Assembly (NCBI RefSeq): GCF_000482365.1 | Contig: NZ_KI535310.1 | Location: 8,956 to 72,955 of the forward strand | DNA: 64,000 nucleotides | Reading direction: 5' to 3' | From: Porphyromonas uenonis DSM 23387 = JCM 13868 | GTDB taxonomy: Bacteria > Bacteroidota > Bacteroidia > Bacteroidales > Porphyromonadaceae | Shown here: positions 25,939-34,715 of the stretch, one piece after another | Position numbering within the stretch: position 1 is the first letter of the stretch | Layout of the letters: each line of letters opens with the position of its first letter | The notes under the pieces: model-generated | Seen by the model: the letters and a program-made list of their open reading frames with translations, nothing else | Told to the model about the DNA's origin: nothing | Databases searched by the model: none | Program-made: the position numbers and the translations under genes

Positions 25939-27009
25939 ATGACACAAAAGACTCTACAGATGCTTCCCGAATGGGCTCCACAAGATGCGATCCTCCTCGC
26001 CTGGCCACACAGCCAGAGCGACTGGGCTCCGATCCTACACGAGGTACAGCGCACCTACTGCGACATCATCGAGCAGGTGACACGCTTCGAGCCCGTCGTG
26101 CTACTCGTGCCTGAAGATCCAGACGAGTACACCACTCTGCCGTCGGAGCTACGCTCGCGTTGCCTACTCGTCCCCTGCCCGACCAACGATACGTGGTGCC
26201 GTGACTACGGTCCGCTGGCTCTCCAGAGTCCCAGTGGCGCACGAGGCTTGGTAGACTTCACCTTCAACGCTTGGGGTGGTAAGTTTGGCGCTACACTAGA
26301 CAATCAAGTGGTACGTAACCTCGTCGCTGACAAGCTCTTTGCCCCAGAGGTCGCTTACATAGACGCCTTGGACTTAACCTTCGAGGGGGGAGCCTTGGAG
26401 TGTAATGGCGAGGGCTTCCTCTTGACCACCAAGTCCTGCGTAGAGGATTCGCACCGCAATCCGCATCTCTGCGAGACACCTCACATATATGAGGAGTTGC
26501 TAGCTCGTCTCGGACTGACCGACTACTGCTCGCTCGAAGTGGCTCCCCTACCGGGCGACGATACCGATGGACATATAGACACGATTGCCCGCTTTGTGGA
26601 CCCCGACACTATTATATATGTCTCCCCGAGCGACCCTACGGCGCAGAGCTTCGCCGCCTTGACACAGCTAGAGCGTCAGCTACAAGAGCTAGCTCGTCAG
26701 CGTCCCGCCTTGCGACTGATCGCTCTCCCCGATGTGGGCGACTTCCCCTCACACTATGAGGCGGACTGCCTCATACCAGCTACCTATGCGAACTTTCTCC
26801 TCGTTGACGGTGCGCTCCTGCTCCCCATCTACGGTCGCAGCACCGACAGCGAGGCGCAGCGCATCCTCCAGCAAGCACTGCCTCACCTTGAGGTCGTGCC
26901 GATCGACTGCTCCATACTGCTCGAGCAGCACGGCAGTCTGCACTGCATCTCCATGCAGATACCGCAAGGCTTCCTCAACCCCTCACTTCTAGACACCATA
27001 ACAAGATGA
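25939..27009 (+). CDS. aguA: Agmatine deiminase
   Basis: The enzyme converts agmatine to N-carbamoylputrescine plus ammonia. The 356-residue product has the guanidine-modifying fold landmarks: WCRDYGP, then LTFEGGALECNG. The catalytic DGHID follows near residue 213 and the nucleophile cysteine in HGSLHCISMQ is near residue 336. There is no signal peptide, which argues against a secreted peptidylarginine deiminase of the P. gingivalis type. Its stop overlaps the aguB start in ATGA, which supports the two-step route to putrescine. Confidence 0.9.
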   Translation: MTQKTLQMLPEWAPQDAILLAWPHSQSDWAPILHEVQRTYCDIIEQVTRFEPVVLLVPEDPDEYTTLPSELRSRCLLVPCPTNDTWCRDYGPLALQSPSGARGLVDFTFNAWGGKFGATLDNQVVRNLVADKLFAPEVAYIDALDLTFEGGALECNGEGFLLTTKSCVEDSHRNPHLCETPHIYEELLARLGLTDYCSLEVAPLPGDDTDGHIDTIARFVDPDTIIYVSPSDPTAQSFAALTQLERQLQELARQRPALRLIALPDVGDFPSHYEADCLIPATYANFLLVDGALLLPIYGRSTDSEAQRILQQALPHLEVVPIDCSILLEQHGSLHCISMQIPQGFLNPSLLDTITR

Positions 27010-27881
27010 AAGTAGGTATCATACAGCAGCACAACGGTGCTGACCATACGAACAATATCCACCGCCTCCAGGAGCGCATCCGCCAGCTAGCCCACGAAGG
27101 TGCCGAGCTAATCGTCCTACAAGAGTTGCACAACGGACTGTACTTCTGCCAGACCGAAGATGTCGCACTCTTTGACCAAGCGGAGACGATACCGGGGCCA
27201 TCCACCGAAAGCTTCGGCGCCTTAGCGCGTGAACTGGGCGTCGTGATCGTCCTCTCACTCTTTGAGAAGCGCGCCACAGGCCTTTATCACAACACCGCCG
27301 TAGTACTAGAGCGAGACGGCTCCATAGCGGGTCGCTATCGCAAGATGCACATACCGGACGACCCCGCCTACTACGAGAAGTTTTACTTCACTCCAGGCGA
27401 CCTAGGCTTCGAGCCGATCGACACTTCCGTAGGTCGCCTCGGCATCCTCATCTGCTGGGATCAGTGGTACCCCGAGGCTGCACGGCTTATGGCGCTCAAG
27501 GGCGCCGAACTACTCATCTACCCGACCGCCATCGGCACCGCAGCTTACGACACGCCCGAAGAGCAGCAGCGCCAGATCGATGCGTGGCAACTGGTGCAGC
27601 GTGGTCATGCCGTCGCCAACAACCTCCCCGTCATTGCGGTGAATCGTGTCGGCTACGAACCCGACCCCTCAGGCGTCACCGAGGGGATACAGTTTTGGGG
27701 TCACAGCTTCGTCACAGGTCAGCAGGGCGAGATGCTCTGTGATCTGAGCCAGACCGAGGAGGCGGGCGCCGTCGTGGAGCTCGACCTAGAGCGTACCGAG
27801 CTCGTCCGACGCTGGTGGCCTTACCTGCGCGATCGGCGCATAGAGAGCTACGGAGAGATCACCCGTCGCTACATTGATTGA
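27006..27881 (+). CDS. aguB: N-carbamoylputrescine amidohydrolase
   Basis: A nitrilase-fold amidase of 291 residues that releases putrescine, CO2 and ammonia from N-carbamoylputrescine. The Glu-Lys-Cys triad is visible: LQELHNGLYF (Glu), RKMHIPDDP (Lys) and LICWDQWYPE (Cys, near 147). It is translationally coupled to aguA by the 4-nt ATGA overlap. Together they turn arginine-derived agmatine into polyamine precursor. Confidence 0.94.
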   Translation: MKVGIIQQHNGADHTNNIHRLQERIRQLAHEGAELIVLQELHNGLYFCQTEDVALFDQAETIPGPSTESFGALARELGVVIVLSLFEKRATGLYHNTAVVLERDGSIAGRYRKMHIPDDPAYYEKFYFTPGDLGFEPIDTSVGRLGILICWDQWYPEAARLMALKGAELLIYPTAIGTAAYDTPEEQQRQIDAWQLVQRGHAVANNLPVIAVNRVGYEPDPSGVTEGIQFWGHSFVTGQQGEMLCDLSQTEEAGAVVELDLERTELVRRWWPYLRDRRIESYGEITRRYID

Positions 27882-27934
27882 GCCATTTGTGAAGGTCAAA
27901 TAGGCAAAAGAGTGATTTATTCCTCCGAAACTGC

Positions 27935-27942
27935 TAACTTTG
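27935..27942 (+). promoter_or_regulatory. -7 promoter box for the TPR membrane protein
   Basis: TAACTTTG lies 50 nt before the ATG at 27993. Confidence 0.65.
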
Positions 27943-27992
27943 CAGGCAATAGCTCATTCCACATAGAATAACATAAAACGAATTGATATAGT

Positions 27993-28682
27993 ATGGCATT
28001 AAAAGAATCTGGGTCACAAGGCTCTCACCACTCTGAGGAGATTGTGTCTCGTAGCGAGCAATTCATTGAGAAGTACAGCAAGGTCATCATTTGGTGTGTG
28101 CTGGGCGTCATCGTGCTAGGTGTAGGCATCTGGCTCTACATCAGCAAGGTGGTCAAGCCTCGTGCCGACAAAGCAGCTGCACAGCTATACCTTGCTGAGG
28201 AGCAGTTTATGGCAGGTGCTGACAGCGCTGCACTCAACGCTCCTGCAGCTGGAGCCATGGGACTCCTAGAGATTGCTGACAAGTATAGCAGCACCGACGC
28301 TGGCAAGCTGGCTCACGCCTACGCTGGTATCATCTACTACGACGAGGGCAAGTACGAGGAGGCTATCCGTGAGCTCAAAGAGTTCAAAGCTAAGGAGAAG
28401 ATGGTCGCTCCCTCTATCACCCGTCTCATCGGCGACTGCTACGTAGAGCTAGGCAAGTACGACGAAGCTGCTAAGTACTTTATGGACGCAGCCAAGGCTG
28501 CCGACAACCCCGTTGTCTCTCCGAGCTGTCTTATCAAGGCAGGCCATGTCTACGAGGAGCTAGGTCAGTATGACAAGGCACTCAAGGCTTACAAAGAGAT
28601 CCAGGACAAGTACTACACAGCGCCTGAGTCTGAGAGCATCGAGGCTTCGATCATACGCGTAGAGGCTAAGCTTAAGAAATAG
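27993..28682 (+). CDS. Membrane-anchored TPR protein (YfgM-like)
   Basis: The 229-residue protein has one membrane helix (about 33-52, VIIWCVLGVIVLGVGIWLYI) after a short charged N-terminus. Several tetratricopeptide repeats follow (AHAYAGIIYYDEGKYEEAIR; YVELGKYDEAAKYFMDAAK; AGHVYEELGQYDKALKAYKE). The plan is that of YfgM/AncA chaperone-associated proteins, with the repeats probably in the periplasm. It precedes ribH in many Bacteroidota as far as I recall, although no shared pathway is known. Confidence 0.8.
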   Translation: MALKESGSQGSHHSEEIVSRSEQFIEKYSKVIIWCVLGVIVLGVGIWLYISKVVKPRADKAAAQLYLAEEQFMAGADSAALNAPAAGAMGLLEIADKYSSTDAGKLAHAYAGIIYYDEGKYEEAIRELKEFKAKEKMVAPSITRLIGDCYVELGKYDEAAKYFMDAAKAADNPVVSPSCLIKAGHVYEELGQYDKALKAYKEIQDKYYTAPESESIEASIIRVEAKLKK

Positions 28683-28685
28683 ATT

Positions 28686-28858
28686 TTTAGAGGTTAGACT
28701 TTAGAGATTAGACTTTAGAAGTTAGAGATTAGAAGCAAGAGATTAGACTTCCGATCACTCCGATCCACTCCGATAGCTCTGATCCCTCCGATCTCTAAAG
28801 TCTAACCTCTAACCTCTAACCTCTAAAGTCTAATCTCTAACCTCTAACCTCTAAAATC
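28686..28858. repeat. CTCTAA-type repeat forming a long inverted repeat before ribH
   Basis: The left half is built of TTAGAGGTTAGACTTTAGAG-like words. The right half is built of their complements (CTCTAAAGTCTAACCTCTAA), so about 60 nt on each side can pair. Between them lie CCGATC/CTCCGAT words. An 18-mer here (28766-28783, CACTCCGATAGCTCTGAT) recurs at 53481-53498 before thyA. A shorter CTCTAA array recurs at 56469-56516 after pabC. The repeat runs to within 2 nt of the ribH ATG. Confidence 0.85.
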
Positions 28859-28859
28859 C

Positions 28860-29366
28860 ATGTCTTCACAACTCCACAGCCAGCAGACACCGGCTCACTA
28901 CACGCTCCAGCACAGGCGCACGGCGGACGTACGTCGCATCGCTGTCGTCTACTCGGAGTGGAATGCTGAGATCACTCACGCCCTCCGCGACGGAGCTGTC
29001 ACGACACTCCTAGAGTGCGGACTAGAGCGCCAGCAGATCGAGACCTTCTCCGTGCCAGGTGCCTTCGAGCTAACCTATACGGCTACCCTACTCAGTGAGG
29101 CGCCCCAACCCTACGACGCTATCATCATCATCGGATGCGTCATACGTGGCGAGACCTCGCACTACGACCTCATCTGCAACAGCGTCACCGAGGGAGCTAC
29201 CGAGCTCAACCTACGTGGCAAGGCGCCTGTCATCTTCGGGCTCGTCACTGTCGAGAACATCGAACAGGCTCGTGCCCGCTCTGGCGGTGCCGTAGGCAAC
29301 AAAGGCTCCGAGTGTGCCATCGCTGCGCTCCAGATGATCGACATCAGAGCTGAGATACAAGGGTAA
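28860..29366 (+). CDS. ribH: 6,7-dimethyl-8-ribityllumazine synthase
   Basis: This enzyme performs the penultimate step of riboflavin synthesis and usually assembles as a 60-mer or pentamer. In 168 residues the family motifs are intact: VVYSEWNAEIT near 30, SVPGAFELTYTA near 62, GCVIRGETSHYD near 87 (with the catalytic His), and FGLVTVENIEQA near 123. The ATG at 28860 directly follows the CTCTAA inverted repeat. A separate promoter was not seen, so it may be read from the TPR gene through the hairpin. Confidence 0.96.
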   Translation: MSSQLHSQQTPAHYTLQHRRTADVRRIAVVYSEWNAEITHALRDGAVTTLLECGLERQQIETFSVPGAFELTYTATLLSEAPQPYDAIIIIGCVIRGETSHYDLICNSVTEGATELNLRGKAPVIFGLVTVENIEQARARSGGAVGNKGSECAIAALQMIDIRAEIQG

Positions 29367-29387
29367 TACCCTGACCTATATTACGAC

Positions 29388-29425
29388 AAGTCCCTAGTGC
29401 TATCTGTAGCGCTAGGGACTTTTAT
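29388..29425 (+). terminator. Terminator after ribH
   Basis: AAGTCCCTAGTGC (29388-29400) pairs with GCGCTAGGGACTT (29409-29421), followed by TTTATCATTTT. Confidence 0.85.
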
Positions 29426-29480
29426 CATTTTAGGGCATAGGGTGCTTCGCTCGTATCGTACTGTATCCGTAGCACATACG

Positions 29481-29620
29481 AGTTCCAAAAGCAGTTCCCC
29501 TCTTGGAACTTTTTAGTTCCAAGGCAGGAACTTTTTAGTTCCAAGGCAGGAACTTTTTAGTTCCAGCGGAGGAACTTTTCAGTTCCAACGGAGGAACTTT
29601 TCGGTTCCAACGTAGGGGGC
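29481..29620. repeat. Palindrome array B, 22-bp period, inverted relative of array A
   Basis: Six units start at 29493, 29515, 29537, 29559, 29581 and 29603, each AGTTCC, a 6-nt core and GGAACT with tttt/tttc spacers. Cores are CCTCTT, AAGGCA twice, AGCGGA, AACGGA and AACGTA. The last unit is decayed (GGTTCC...GGGGGC). The first unit and the flank ATACGAGTTCCAAAA match the reverse complement of array A. It ends 13 bp before MITE copy 2. Confidence 0.9.
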
Positions 29621-29621
29621 A

Positions 29622-30023
29622 AAGCTTTCGGTCAGGGTTGACGCATGATGAAAATGAGCTCGTTTCATTTCCTACCTAGGAATTGCCAAAATTCCTACCT
29701 AGGAAATGGCCAAATTCTTCGGACTTATTTTTTGATTCCTCCGAAGTTTCATTTGATTCCTCCGAAGTTTCATTTGATTCCTCCGAAGTATTTTTGATTT
29801 CCTAGGTAGGAATTGGGCAAATTCCTAGGTACCTATTTGGCAAATTCCTAGGTACCTATTTGGCAAATTCCTAGGTAGGAATTCCATTCTTCGGAAGGAG
29901 TGCGTAATCAGAGAGGTTCCGTAGCCACACTCTGTAGCGATAATCGAAAAGCCTGTTTCCTAGTTATCGTCACGTGCAGCTTCTAGACGGCTGGTTATAA
30001 TACGTCAGCCCTAAGCTTTCGGT
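29622..30023. repeat. 11-bp target-site duplication flanking MITE copy 2
   Basis: The 11-mer AAGCTTTCGGT occurs directly at 29622-29632 and 30013-30023, immediately outside the element. Its sequence differs from the scar of copy 1, as expected for independent insertions. Confidence 0.87.
29633..30012 (-). mobile_element. MITE-like non-coding element, copy 2 (inverted)
   Basis: The reverse complement aligns along its length with copy 1 (8423-8778). It has the same ends (left here CAGGGTTGACGCATGATG, right ATACGTCAGCCCT). It also shares the segment CAGCCGTCTAGAAGCT, the CTCTGATTACGC segment and the CCTAGG and TTCGGAGGAATC palindrome units. It is about 25 bp longer because it has extra internal repeat units: CCTAGG units at 23-bp spacing and TTCGGAGGAATCAAATGAAAC repeated at 21-bp spacing (last word split: TTCGGAGGAATC, AAATGAAAC). 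An 11-bp direct repeat flanks it. Its end lies 42 bp before the typA -7 box. Confidence 0.88.
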
Positions 30024-30054
30024 CTGCTCTGCACTACGCTAATGCCGTTTTTCG

Positions 30055-30062
30055 TACCTTTG
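30055..30062 (+). promoter_or_regulatory. -7 promoter box for typA
   Basis: TACCTTTG lies 35 nt before the typA ATG and 43 nt after the end of MITE copy 2. Confidence 0.7.
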
Positions 30063-30097
30063 TACCCGTATAACTATAGGACAGAAGCTCCACACAC

Positions 30098-31900
30098 ATG
30101 CAAGAAATACGAAATATCGCCATCATCGCTCACGTCGACCACGGTAAGACGACCCTTGTCGACAAAATGCTCCTCGCAGCCAAGCTCTTTAGAGAGGACA
30201 AAGCTGCCGAGGTCGACACCTTTCTAGACAATAACGACCTAGAGCGAGAGCGAGGTATCACGATCGTTTCTAAGAATGTCAGCATCACCTACAAGGGGGT
30301 CAAGATCAACGTCATAGACACCCCAGGACACGCCGACTTCGGCGGTGAGGTGGAGCGCGTGCTCAACATGGCCGACGGGTGCCTGCTACTCGTAGACGCC
30401 TTCGAGGGACCGATGCCTCAGACCCGCTTCGTACTGCAGAAAGCCCTCGCCATAGGACTTAAGCCGATCGTCGTCATCAACAAGGTGGATAAGCCCAACT
30501 GCCGCCCCATGGAGGTGCAGGATATGGTCTTCGACCTGATGGCTTCGCTAGAGGCGACCGATGATCAGCTTGACTTCGTCACTCTCTTCGGTAGTGCCAA
30601 GCAGGGCTGGATGAGCCGTGACGTGGAGAAGCCTACGGAAGACATCACGCCCCTACTTGATGCGATCATCTCTGAGATCCCCGCACCACAACAGCTGGAC
30701 GGACCTCTGCAGATGCTCATCACCTCGCTGGACTACAGCTCCTACGTGGGACGTATCGCCGTGGGGCGCGTGCATCGTGGCACCATACACAACGGCGACA
30801 CCGTGCTCCTCTGCCACAAAGAGCGTGAGCCACATCGTGAGAAGGTCAAGGAGCTCTACACTTTTGAGGGTATTGGCAAGGCAAAAGCGGACTCTGTCTC
30901 CAGTGGCGACATCTGCGCCATCGTGGGCTTTGACCACTTTGAGATTGGCGACACGATCGCTGACCCTGAGCATGCCGAGGCGCTAGACACGATCTCGGTC
31001 GATGAGCCGACGATGTCGATGCTCTTTACGATCAATAACTCTCCCTTCTACGGACGAGAAGGTAAGTTTGTCACCTCTCGCCATATCCATGAGCGTCTGA
31101 TGCGTGAGCTGGATAAGAACCTCGCTCTGCGTGTCGAGACGACTGACCAGGCGGACTCGTGGAACGTCTTCGGCCGTGGCGTCCTGCACCTCTCCGTGCT
31201 GATCGAGACGATGCGCCGTGAGGGTTACGAGCTACAGGTGGGTCAGCCTCAGGTCATTATCAAGGAGATCGATGGCGTACGGTGCGAGCCTATCGAAGAA
31301 CTGACGATCAATCTCCCCGACGAGACCAGTAGCCGTATCATTGATATGGTCATACAGCGCAAGGGCGAGATGACCGCCATGGAGAGCAAGAACGGTCGTA
31401 CGCACCTCGTCTTCACAATACCTTCGCGTGGCATCATCGGACTCAACAACAGCGTCTTGACCGCTTCGGCTGGTGAAGCTGTCATAGCACACCGCTTCCT
31501 GGAGTTTGGACCTTGGCGCGGAGATATCGAGCGTCGCAACAATGGTAGCATCATAGCGGGTGAGAGCGGTACCGCTTTTGCCTATGCGCTGAATAACCTC
31601 CAGAGCCGCGGACGCTTCTTCATCGCTCCTCAAGAGGAGGTTTACGCTGGTCAGGTGATCGGCGAGCATACGAAGGACAACGACCTGACGGTCAACGTCT
31701 GCAAGAGCAAGAAGCTCACCAACATGCGTGCCGCCGGTAGTGATGACAAGGTAGCTCTCGCGCCTCCCGTCGTCTTCAGCCTAGAGGATGCGCTGGAGTA
31801 TATCAAGGCAGACGAGTATGTGGAGGTCACGCCTAAGTCTATGCGTCTGCGCAAGATACTCCTCAACGAGCTAGACCGCAAGCGCGCCAACAAAGCATAA
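30098..31900 (+). CDS. typA: Translational GTPase TypA/BipA
   Basis: A ribosome-binding GTPase of the EF-G type involved in 50S assembly and stress or cold adaptation. The 600-residue length fits. G1 is AHVDHGKTT (about 10-18), with the effector ERERGITI following. G3 is DTPGHADF near 74 and G4 is NKVD near 128. EF-G-like domains III and V and the TypA-specific C-terminal domain (ending [17 protein letters not shown]) follow. Confidence 0.97.
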   Translation: MQEIRNIAIIAHVDHGKTTLVDKMLLAAKLFREDKAAEVDTFLDNNDLERERGITIVSKNVSITYKGVKINVIDTPGHADFGGEVERVLNMADGCLLLVDAFEGPMPQTRFVLQKALAIGLKPIVVINKVDKPNCRPMEVQDMVFDLMASLEATDDQLDFVTLFGSAKQGWMSRDVEKPTEDITPLLDAIISEIPAPQQLDGPLQMLITSLDYSSYVGRIAVGRVHRGTIHNGDTVLLCHKEREPHREKVKELYTFEGIGKAKADSVSSGDICAIVGFDHFEIGDTIADPEHAEALDTISVDEPTMSMLFTINNSPFYGREGKFVTSRHIHERLMRELDKNLALRVETTDQADSWNVFGRGVLHLSVLIETMRREGYELQVGQPQVIIKEIDGVRCEPIEELTINLPDETSSRIIDMVIQRKGEMTAMESKNGRTHLVFTIPSRGIIGLNNSVLTASAGEAVIAHRFLEFGPWRGDIERRNNGSIIAGESGTAFAYALNNLQSRGRFFIAPQEEVYAGQVIGEHTKDNDLTVNVCKSKKLTNMRAAGSDDKVALAPPVVFSLEDALEYIKADEYVEVTPKSMRLRKILLNELDRKRANKA

Positions 31901-31932
31901 ACAATCCAATCACTTCATAAACACAACAAACT

Positions 31933-32487
31933 ATGAAAAGAATCGCACTACTCATCATCGCCATGCTCACGCTTGGCTTTGCAGCGCAGGCTCAGTCCAC
32001 CTTTAGCAAGGGGACGACGACTGCCAACCTCGGACTCGGTATCGGTGGTACCCTCTTCAGTGATGACTACAATGTCATCCTACCTCCGCTATCTCTAGGT
32101 ATCGACCACAGCGTAGTCAGTGGTCTCTTTGATGGCAACGGATCTATCGGTGTGGGTGGGTACTTTGCCACTGAGCTCTATCACATCAAGGGTTATGACA
32201 AGGGACTCTGGAATCAGACAATAATCGGTCCGCGCGGATCTCTGCACTACCAGTTTGTAGATAGGCTCGACACCTACTTCAGCCTCGTGCTAGGTCTTAA
32301 GCTCATTAGCTGGGACTATAAAGTAACGGTTCCTGGAGGCAAAGTCAAGAGCAAGGACACCACGACAGATTTCGGTTGGGGGGCGCACATCGGTACTCGC
32401 TACTATCTCTCCGACCGCTGGGCTATCATGGGTGAGTTTGGTTATGGACTAACCTATCTCTCACTCGGTGCCACCTATCGCTTCTAA
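31933..32487 (+). CDS. Small outer-membrane beta-barrel protein
   Basis: The 184-residue precursor has a signal peptide (about 1-20, AAQAQ). Amphipathic strands then end in ATYRF, a C-terminal aromatic typical of outer-membrane barrels. It resembles the eight-strand OmpA/PorT-like barrels of Bacteroidota. The specific role is unknown. It follows typA by 32 bp and ends at a shared bidirectional terminator. Confidence 0.75.
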   Translation: MKRIALLIIAMLTLGFAAQAQSTFSKGTTTANLGLGIGGTLFSDDYNVILPPLSLGIDHSVVSGLFDGNGSIGVGGYFATELYHIKGYDKGLWNQTIIGPRGSLHYQFVDRLDTYFSLVLGLKLISWDYKVTVPGGKVKSKDTTTDFGWGAHIGTRYYLSDRWAIMGEFGYGLTYLSLGATYRF

Positions 32488-32514
32488 GTCTTAGCGAAGC
32501 GCTACAACACAATC

Positions 32515-32552
32515 AAAGCAGGAGACGACTTACGAGTTGTCTCCTGCTTTTG
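32515..32552. terminator. Bidirectional terminator between the barrel gene and xerD
   Basis: AAAGCAGGAGACGACT pairs with AGTTGTCTCCTGCTTT around a short loop. A- and T-runs on both sides would serve both convergent genes. Confidence 0.85.
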
Positions 32553-32571
32553 CATTTAAAACTGTGTAGGG

Positions 32572-33498
32572 TCACTCGTCATGCGACGCAGGGTGCTGCT
32601 GATTGCGAGGGTGGTAGCGCAAGATGTCGGCACGGAGTGCAGTGCGGTCCACGTGGGTGTAGACCTCTGTCGTCGCTATGCTTTCGTGCCCCATCATCAG
32701 CTGGATAGCGTGCAGGTCGGCTCCGCCCTCAAGGAGGTGCGTAGCAAAGCTATGGCGCAACGTGTGCGGACTGATCTCCTTATGTATGCCCGCCAGCTCA
32801 GCAAGCGTGCGGATCAGGCAGAAGACCGTGATGCGAGAGATCGGTTGACCACGACGTGAGATGAAGATATACTGATCATATTCAGGCTTCGCATTATAGC
32901 GATAGGGATCATTGAGATAGCGCTGCACATCAGAGACCGCCTTGGGACTCATCGGCACCAGACGCTCTTTGCGACCCTTGCCCCAGACGTGCAGATAGCC
33001 TTCGTCGAGGAAGACATCGGAATAGGTCAGCCCGCAAAGCTCCGACACACGTAGCCCGCAACTGTAGAGCACCTCTATGATCGCCGTGTCTCGTGAGGCC
33101 TCGATACGATCCTCGTCGATAGCTCCGAGTAGGCTGTCTATCTCTGCCAGCGTGAGCACCTCCGGGAGCTTCTTATGTATCGGTGGCGTCTGCAGCATAT
33201 CTGTCGGGTCACGCTCTATCTCCTCTTCTAGCGATAGGAAGCGAAAGAAACTCTTGACCCCGCTCAGCACACGAGCCAGCGAACGCATCGAGATGCCTAA
33301 GTCCAGCAGATGCGCCGCAAAGTTATTGAGATGCAGCAGCGTTACCTCCCGCAGACTCAGCCCCATATCGTCTATGTAGGTGTAGAGCTTGTCCACGTCG
33401 TAGAGGTAGGAGTCGATACTATTGTCCGAGAGGTGTTGCTCCAGCCTCAGATAAGTTTTGTAGCGCTGTATTAGTTGCTGTCTTGGTTCTAGACTCAT
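32572..33498 (-). CDS. xerD: XerC/XerD-type tyrosine recombinase
   Basis: A 308-residue site-specific recombinase with a SAM-like N-terminal domain (about 1-90) and the catalytic domain. All active residues are visible: SCGLRVSEL (Arg), GKGRKERLVP (Lys), HTLRHSFATH (His, Arg), MGHESI (His) and EVYTHV (Tyr). No attachment sites or phage genes lie nearby, and the length matches chromosomal Xer proteins. A role in chromosome dimer resolution is therefore likely. Whether it is XerC or XerD cannot be settled by eye. Confidence 0.88.
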   Translation of the reverse strand: MSLEPRQQLIQRYKTYLRLEQHLSDNSIDSYLYDVDKLYTYIDDMGLSLREVTLLHLNNFAAHLLDLGISMRSLARVLSGVKSFFRFLSLEEEIERDPTDMLQTPPIHKKLPEVLTLAEIDSLLGAIDEDRIEASRDTAIIEVLYSCGLRVSELCGLTYSDVFLDEGYLHVWGKGRKERLVPMSPKAVSDVQRYLNDPYRYNAKPEYDQYIFISRRGQPISRITVFCLIRTLAELAGIHKEISPHTLRHSFATHLLEGGADLHAIQLMMGHESIATTEVYTHVDRTALRADILRYHPRNQQHPASHDE

Positions 33499-33516
33499 TG
33501 CAAGGGAGTTTCTTAC

Positions 33517-33524
33517 TATCTTTG
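33517..33524 (+). promoter_or_regulatory. -7 promoter box for aroQ
   Basis: TATCTTTG lies 43 nt before the ATG at 33568, in the divergent gap with xerD. Confidence 0.6.
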
Positions 33525-33567
33525 CCGTACGAAGTTAGCCATTTGCATCTAAACCGACAAGTTTACT

Positions 33568-34047
33568 ATGTCTATAAATAGTTTGACCGAACCCCTTGCT
33601 ACACCGACCACGGACAAGCCAGCCATACTCATCCTCAATGGTCCTAACCTGATCCAGGTGGGTCAGCGCGAAGCCGAGATCTACGGCTCGACCCCTCTAG
33701 TCCCCTACTTGGAACAACTAGCAAGTGCCACCACGGAGGCGACCATTGCCATCCGCTACTCGCACTACGAGGGCGCACTCATCGAGTACCTCTACATGGC
33801 CCAGGAGCTAGGCTACCAAGCGGTCATACTCAATGCGGGGGGCTATACGCACACCTCCGTAGCTATCGCAGACACGATACGCGCTATCTCTCTACCAGTC
33901 ATCGAGGTGCACATCTCCCAGCCACTAGCCCGTGAGTCTTACCGCCACACCTCGCTCATAGCACCCTATTGCCGTGGGAGTATCGCTGGCTTTGGCGTGG
34001 CCAGCTACGACTTAGCCGTACGAGCAGCTCTTCAGCTGAGCCGTTGA
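33568..34047 (+). CDS. aroQ: 3-dehydroquinate dehydratase, type II
   Basis: The enzyme dehydrates 3-dehydroquinate in the shikimate pathway, forming dodecamers. The 159 residues show ILILNGPNLIQVGQREAEIY with the family NGPN opening. YSHYEGALIEYL, NAGGYTHTSVAI and IEVHISQPLARESYRHTS follow. Several family positions differ from the common consensus (NPGAYTHT becomes NAGGYTHT, SNHEG becomes SHYEG), but the catalytic His and Arg regions are kept. Confidence 0.9.
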   Translation: MSINSLTEPLATPTTDKPAILILNGPNLIQVGQREAEIYGSTPLVPYLEQLASATTEATIAIRYSHYEGALIEYLYMAQELGYQAVILNAGGYTHTSVAIADTIRAISLPVIEVHISQPLARESYRHTSLIAPYCRGSIAGFGVASYDLAVRAALQLSR

Positions 34048-34067
34048 CACCTTATATTACATAGACT

Positions 34068-34715
34068 ATGGACGCAGAGCTAGAGCTTTATGCCCAGCAA
34101 CACAGCTCCTTCGGGGATCCCCTACTAGACGAGTTACTCCGCACCGCCTATGTGCGCCTCCTACAGCCGAGGATGGTGTGTGGAGCTACGCAGGCGGGAC
34201 TACTCTCGATGCTCATCAAGCTCAGTGGTACCAAGCGTGTCCTGGAGCTGGGTGCTTATAGTGGTTACTCAACGATAGCCATGGCGATGGCGCTCAAACC
34301 TGTGAGTGGAGAGATCGACTCCATCGAGTGTGATGCCGAGATGATCCACTTCCTCTCCCCTTTTGTAGCACGCAGCGGGTGTGCCGAGCGCATTCACATA
34401 CACCACGGTCAGGCTCTAGAGCTGATGCCCGCACTACTAGCGCAGCAAGACTACGATCTCGTCTACATTGATGCCAACAAGCGTCAGTACCCTGACTACT
34501 ACCAGCTACTGCGCAAACACCTACGCCCTGGGGCGATCATCCTAGCGGACAATACCCTTTGGGACGGTAAGGTAACCGTCCCAACGACCCATCACGACCT
34601 ACAGCTGGAAGGGATCCAGCATTTCAACGAACTGGTAGCTCAGGACAGCGGTGTGGAGCAGCTCCTCCTACCGCTCCGTGATGGGCTCACGATCATTCGC
34701 ATCTTGTCCGCTTAG
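34068..34715 (+). CDS. SAM-dependent O-methyltransferase (caffeoyl-CoA OMT family)
   Basis: The 215-residue cytoplasmic protein carries the SAM-binding motif VLELGAYSGYSTIAMAMAL near residue 60, an acidic SIECDAEM strand end, and the metal-site region YDLVYIDANKRQYPDYY then LADNTLWDGKV. These are typical of the OMT_3 family. The native substrate is unknown. It follows aroQ by 20 bp and its stop overlaps the convergent gene by 4 nt. Confidence 0.88.
   Translation: MDAELELYAQQHSSFGDPLLDELLRTAYVRLLQPRMVCGATQAGLLSMLIKLSGTKRVLELGAYSGYSTIAMAMALKPVSGEIDSIECDAEMIHFLSPFVARSGCAERIHIHHGQALELMPALLAQQDYDLVYIDANKRQYPDYYQLLRKHLRPGAIILADNTLWDGKVTVPTTHHDLQLEGIQHFNELVAQDSGVEQLLLPLRDGLTIIRILSA

Noticed and set aside
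25939-27009. Secreted peptidylarginine deiminase like that of P. gingivalis
   Set aside because: It has no signal peptide or T9SS tail and is coupled to aguB, so agmatine deiminase fits better.
28686-28858. FMN riboswitch before ribH
   Set aside because: None of the RFN aptamer landmarks are present; the sequence is a simple word repeat.
32572-33498. Integrase of an integrative element
   Set aside because: No attachment sites, tRNA junction or element genes lie nearby, and the length and motifs fit a housekeeping Xer recombinase.
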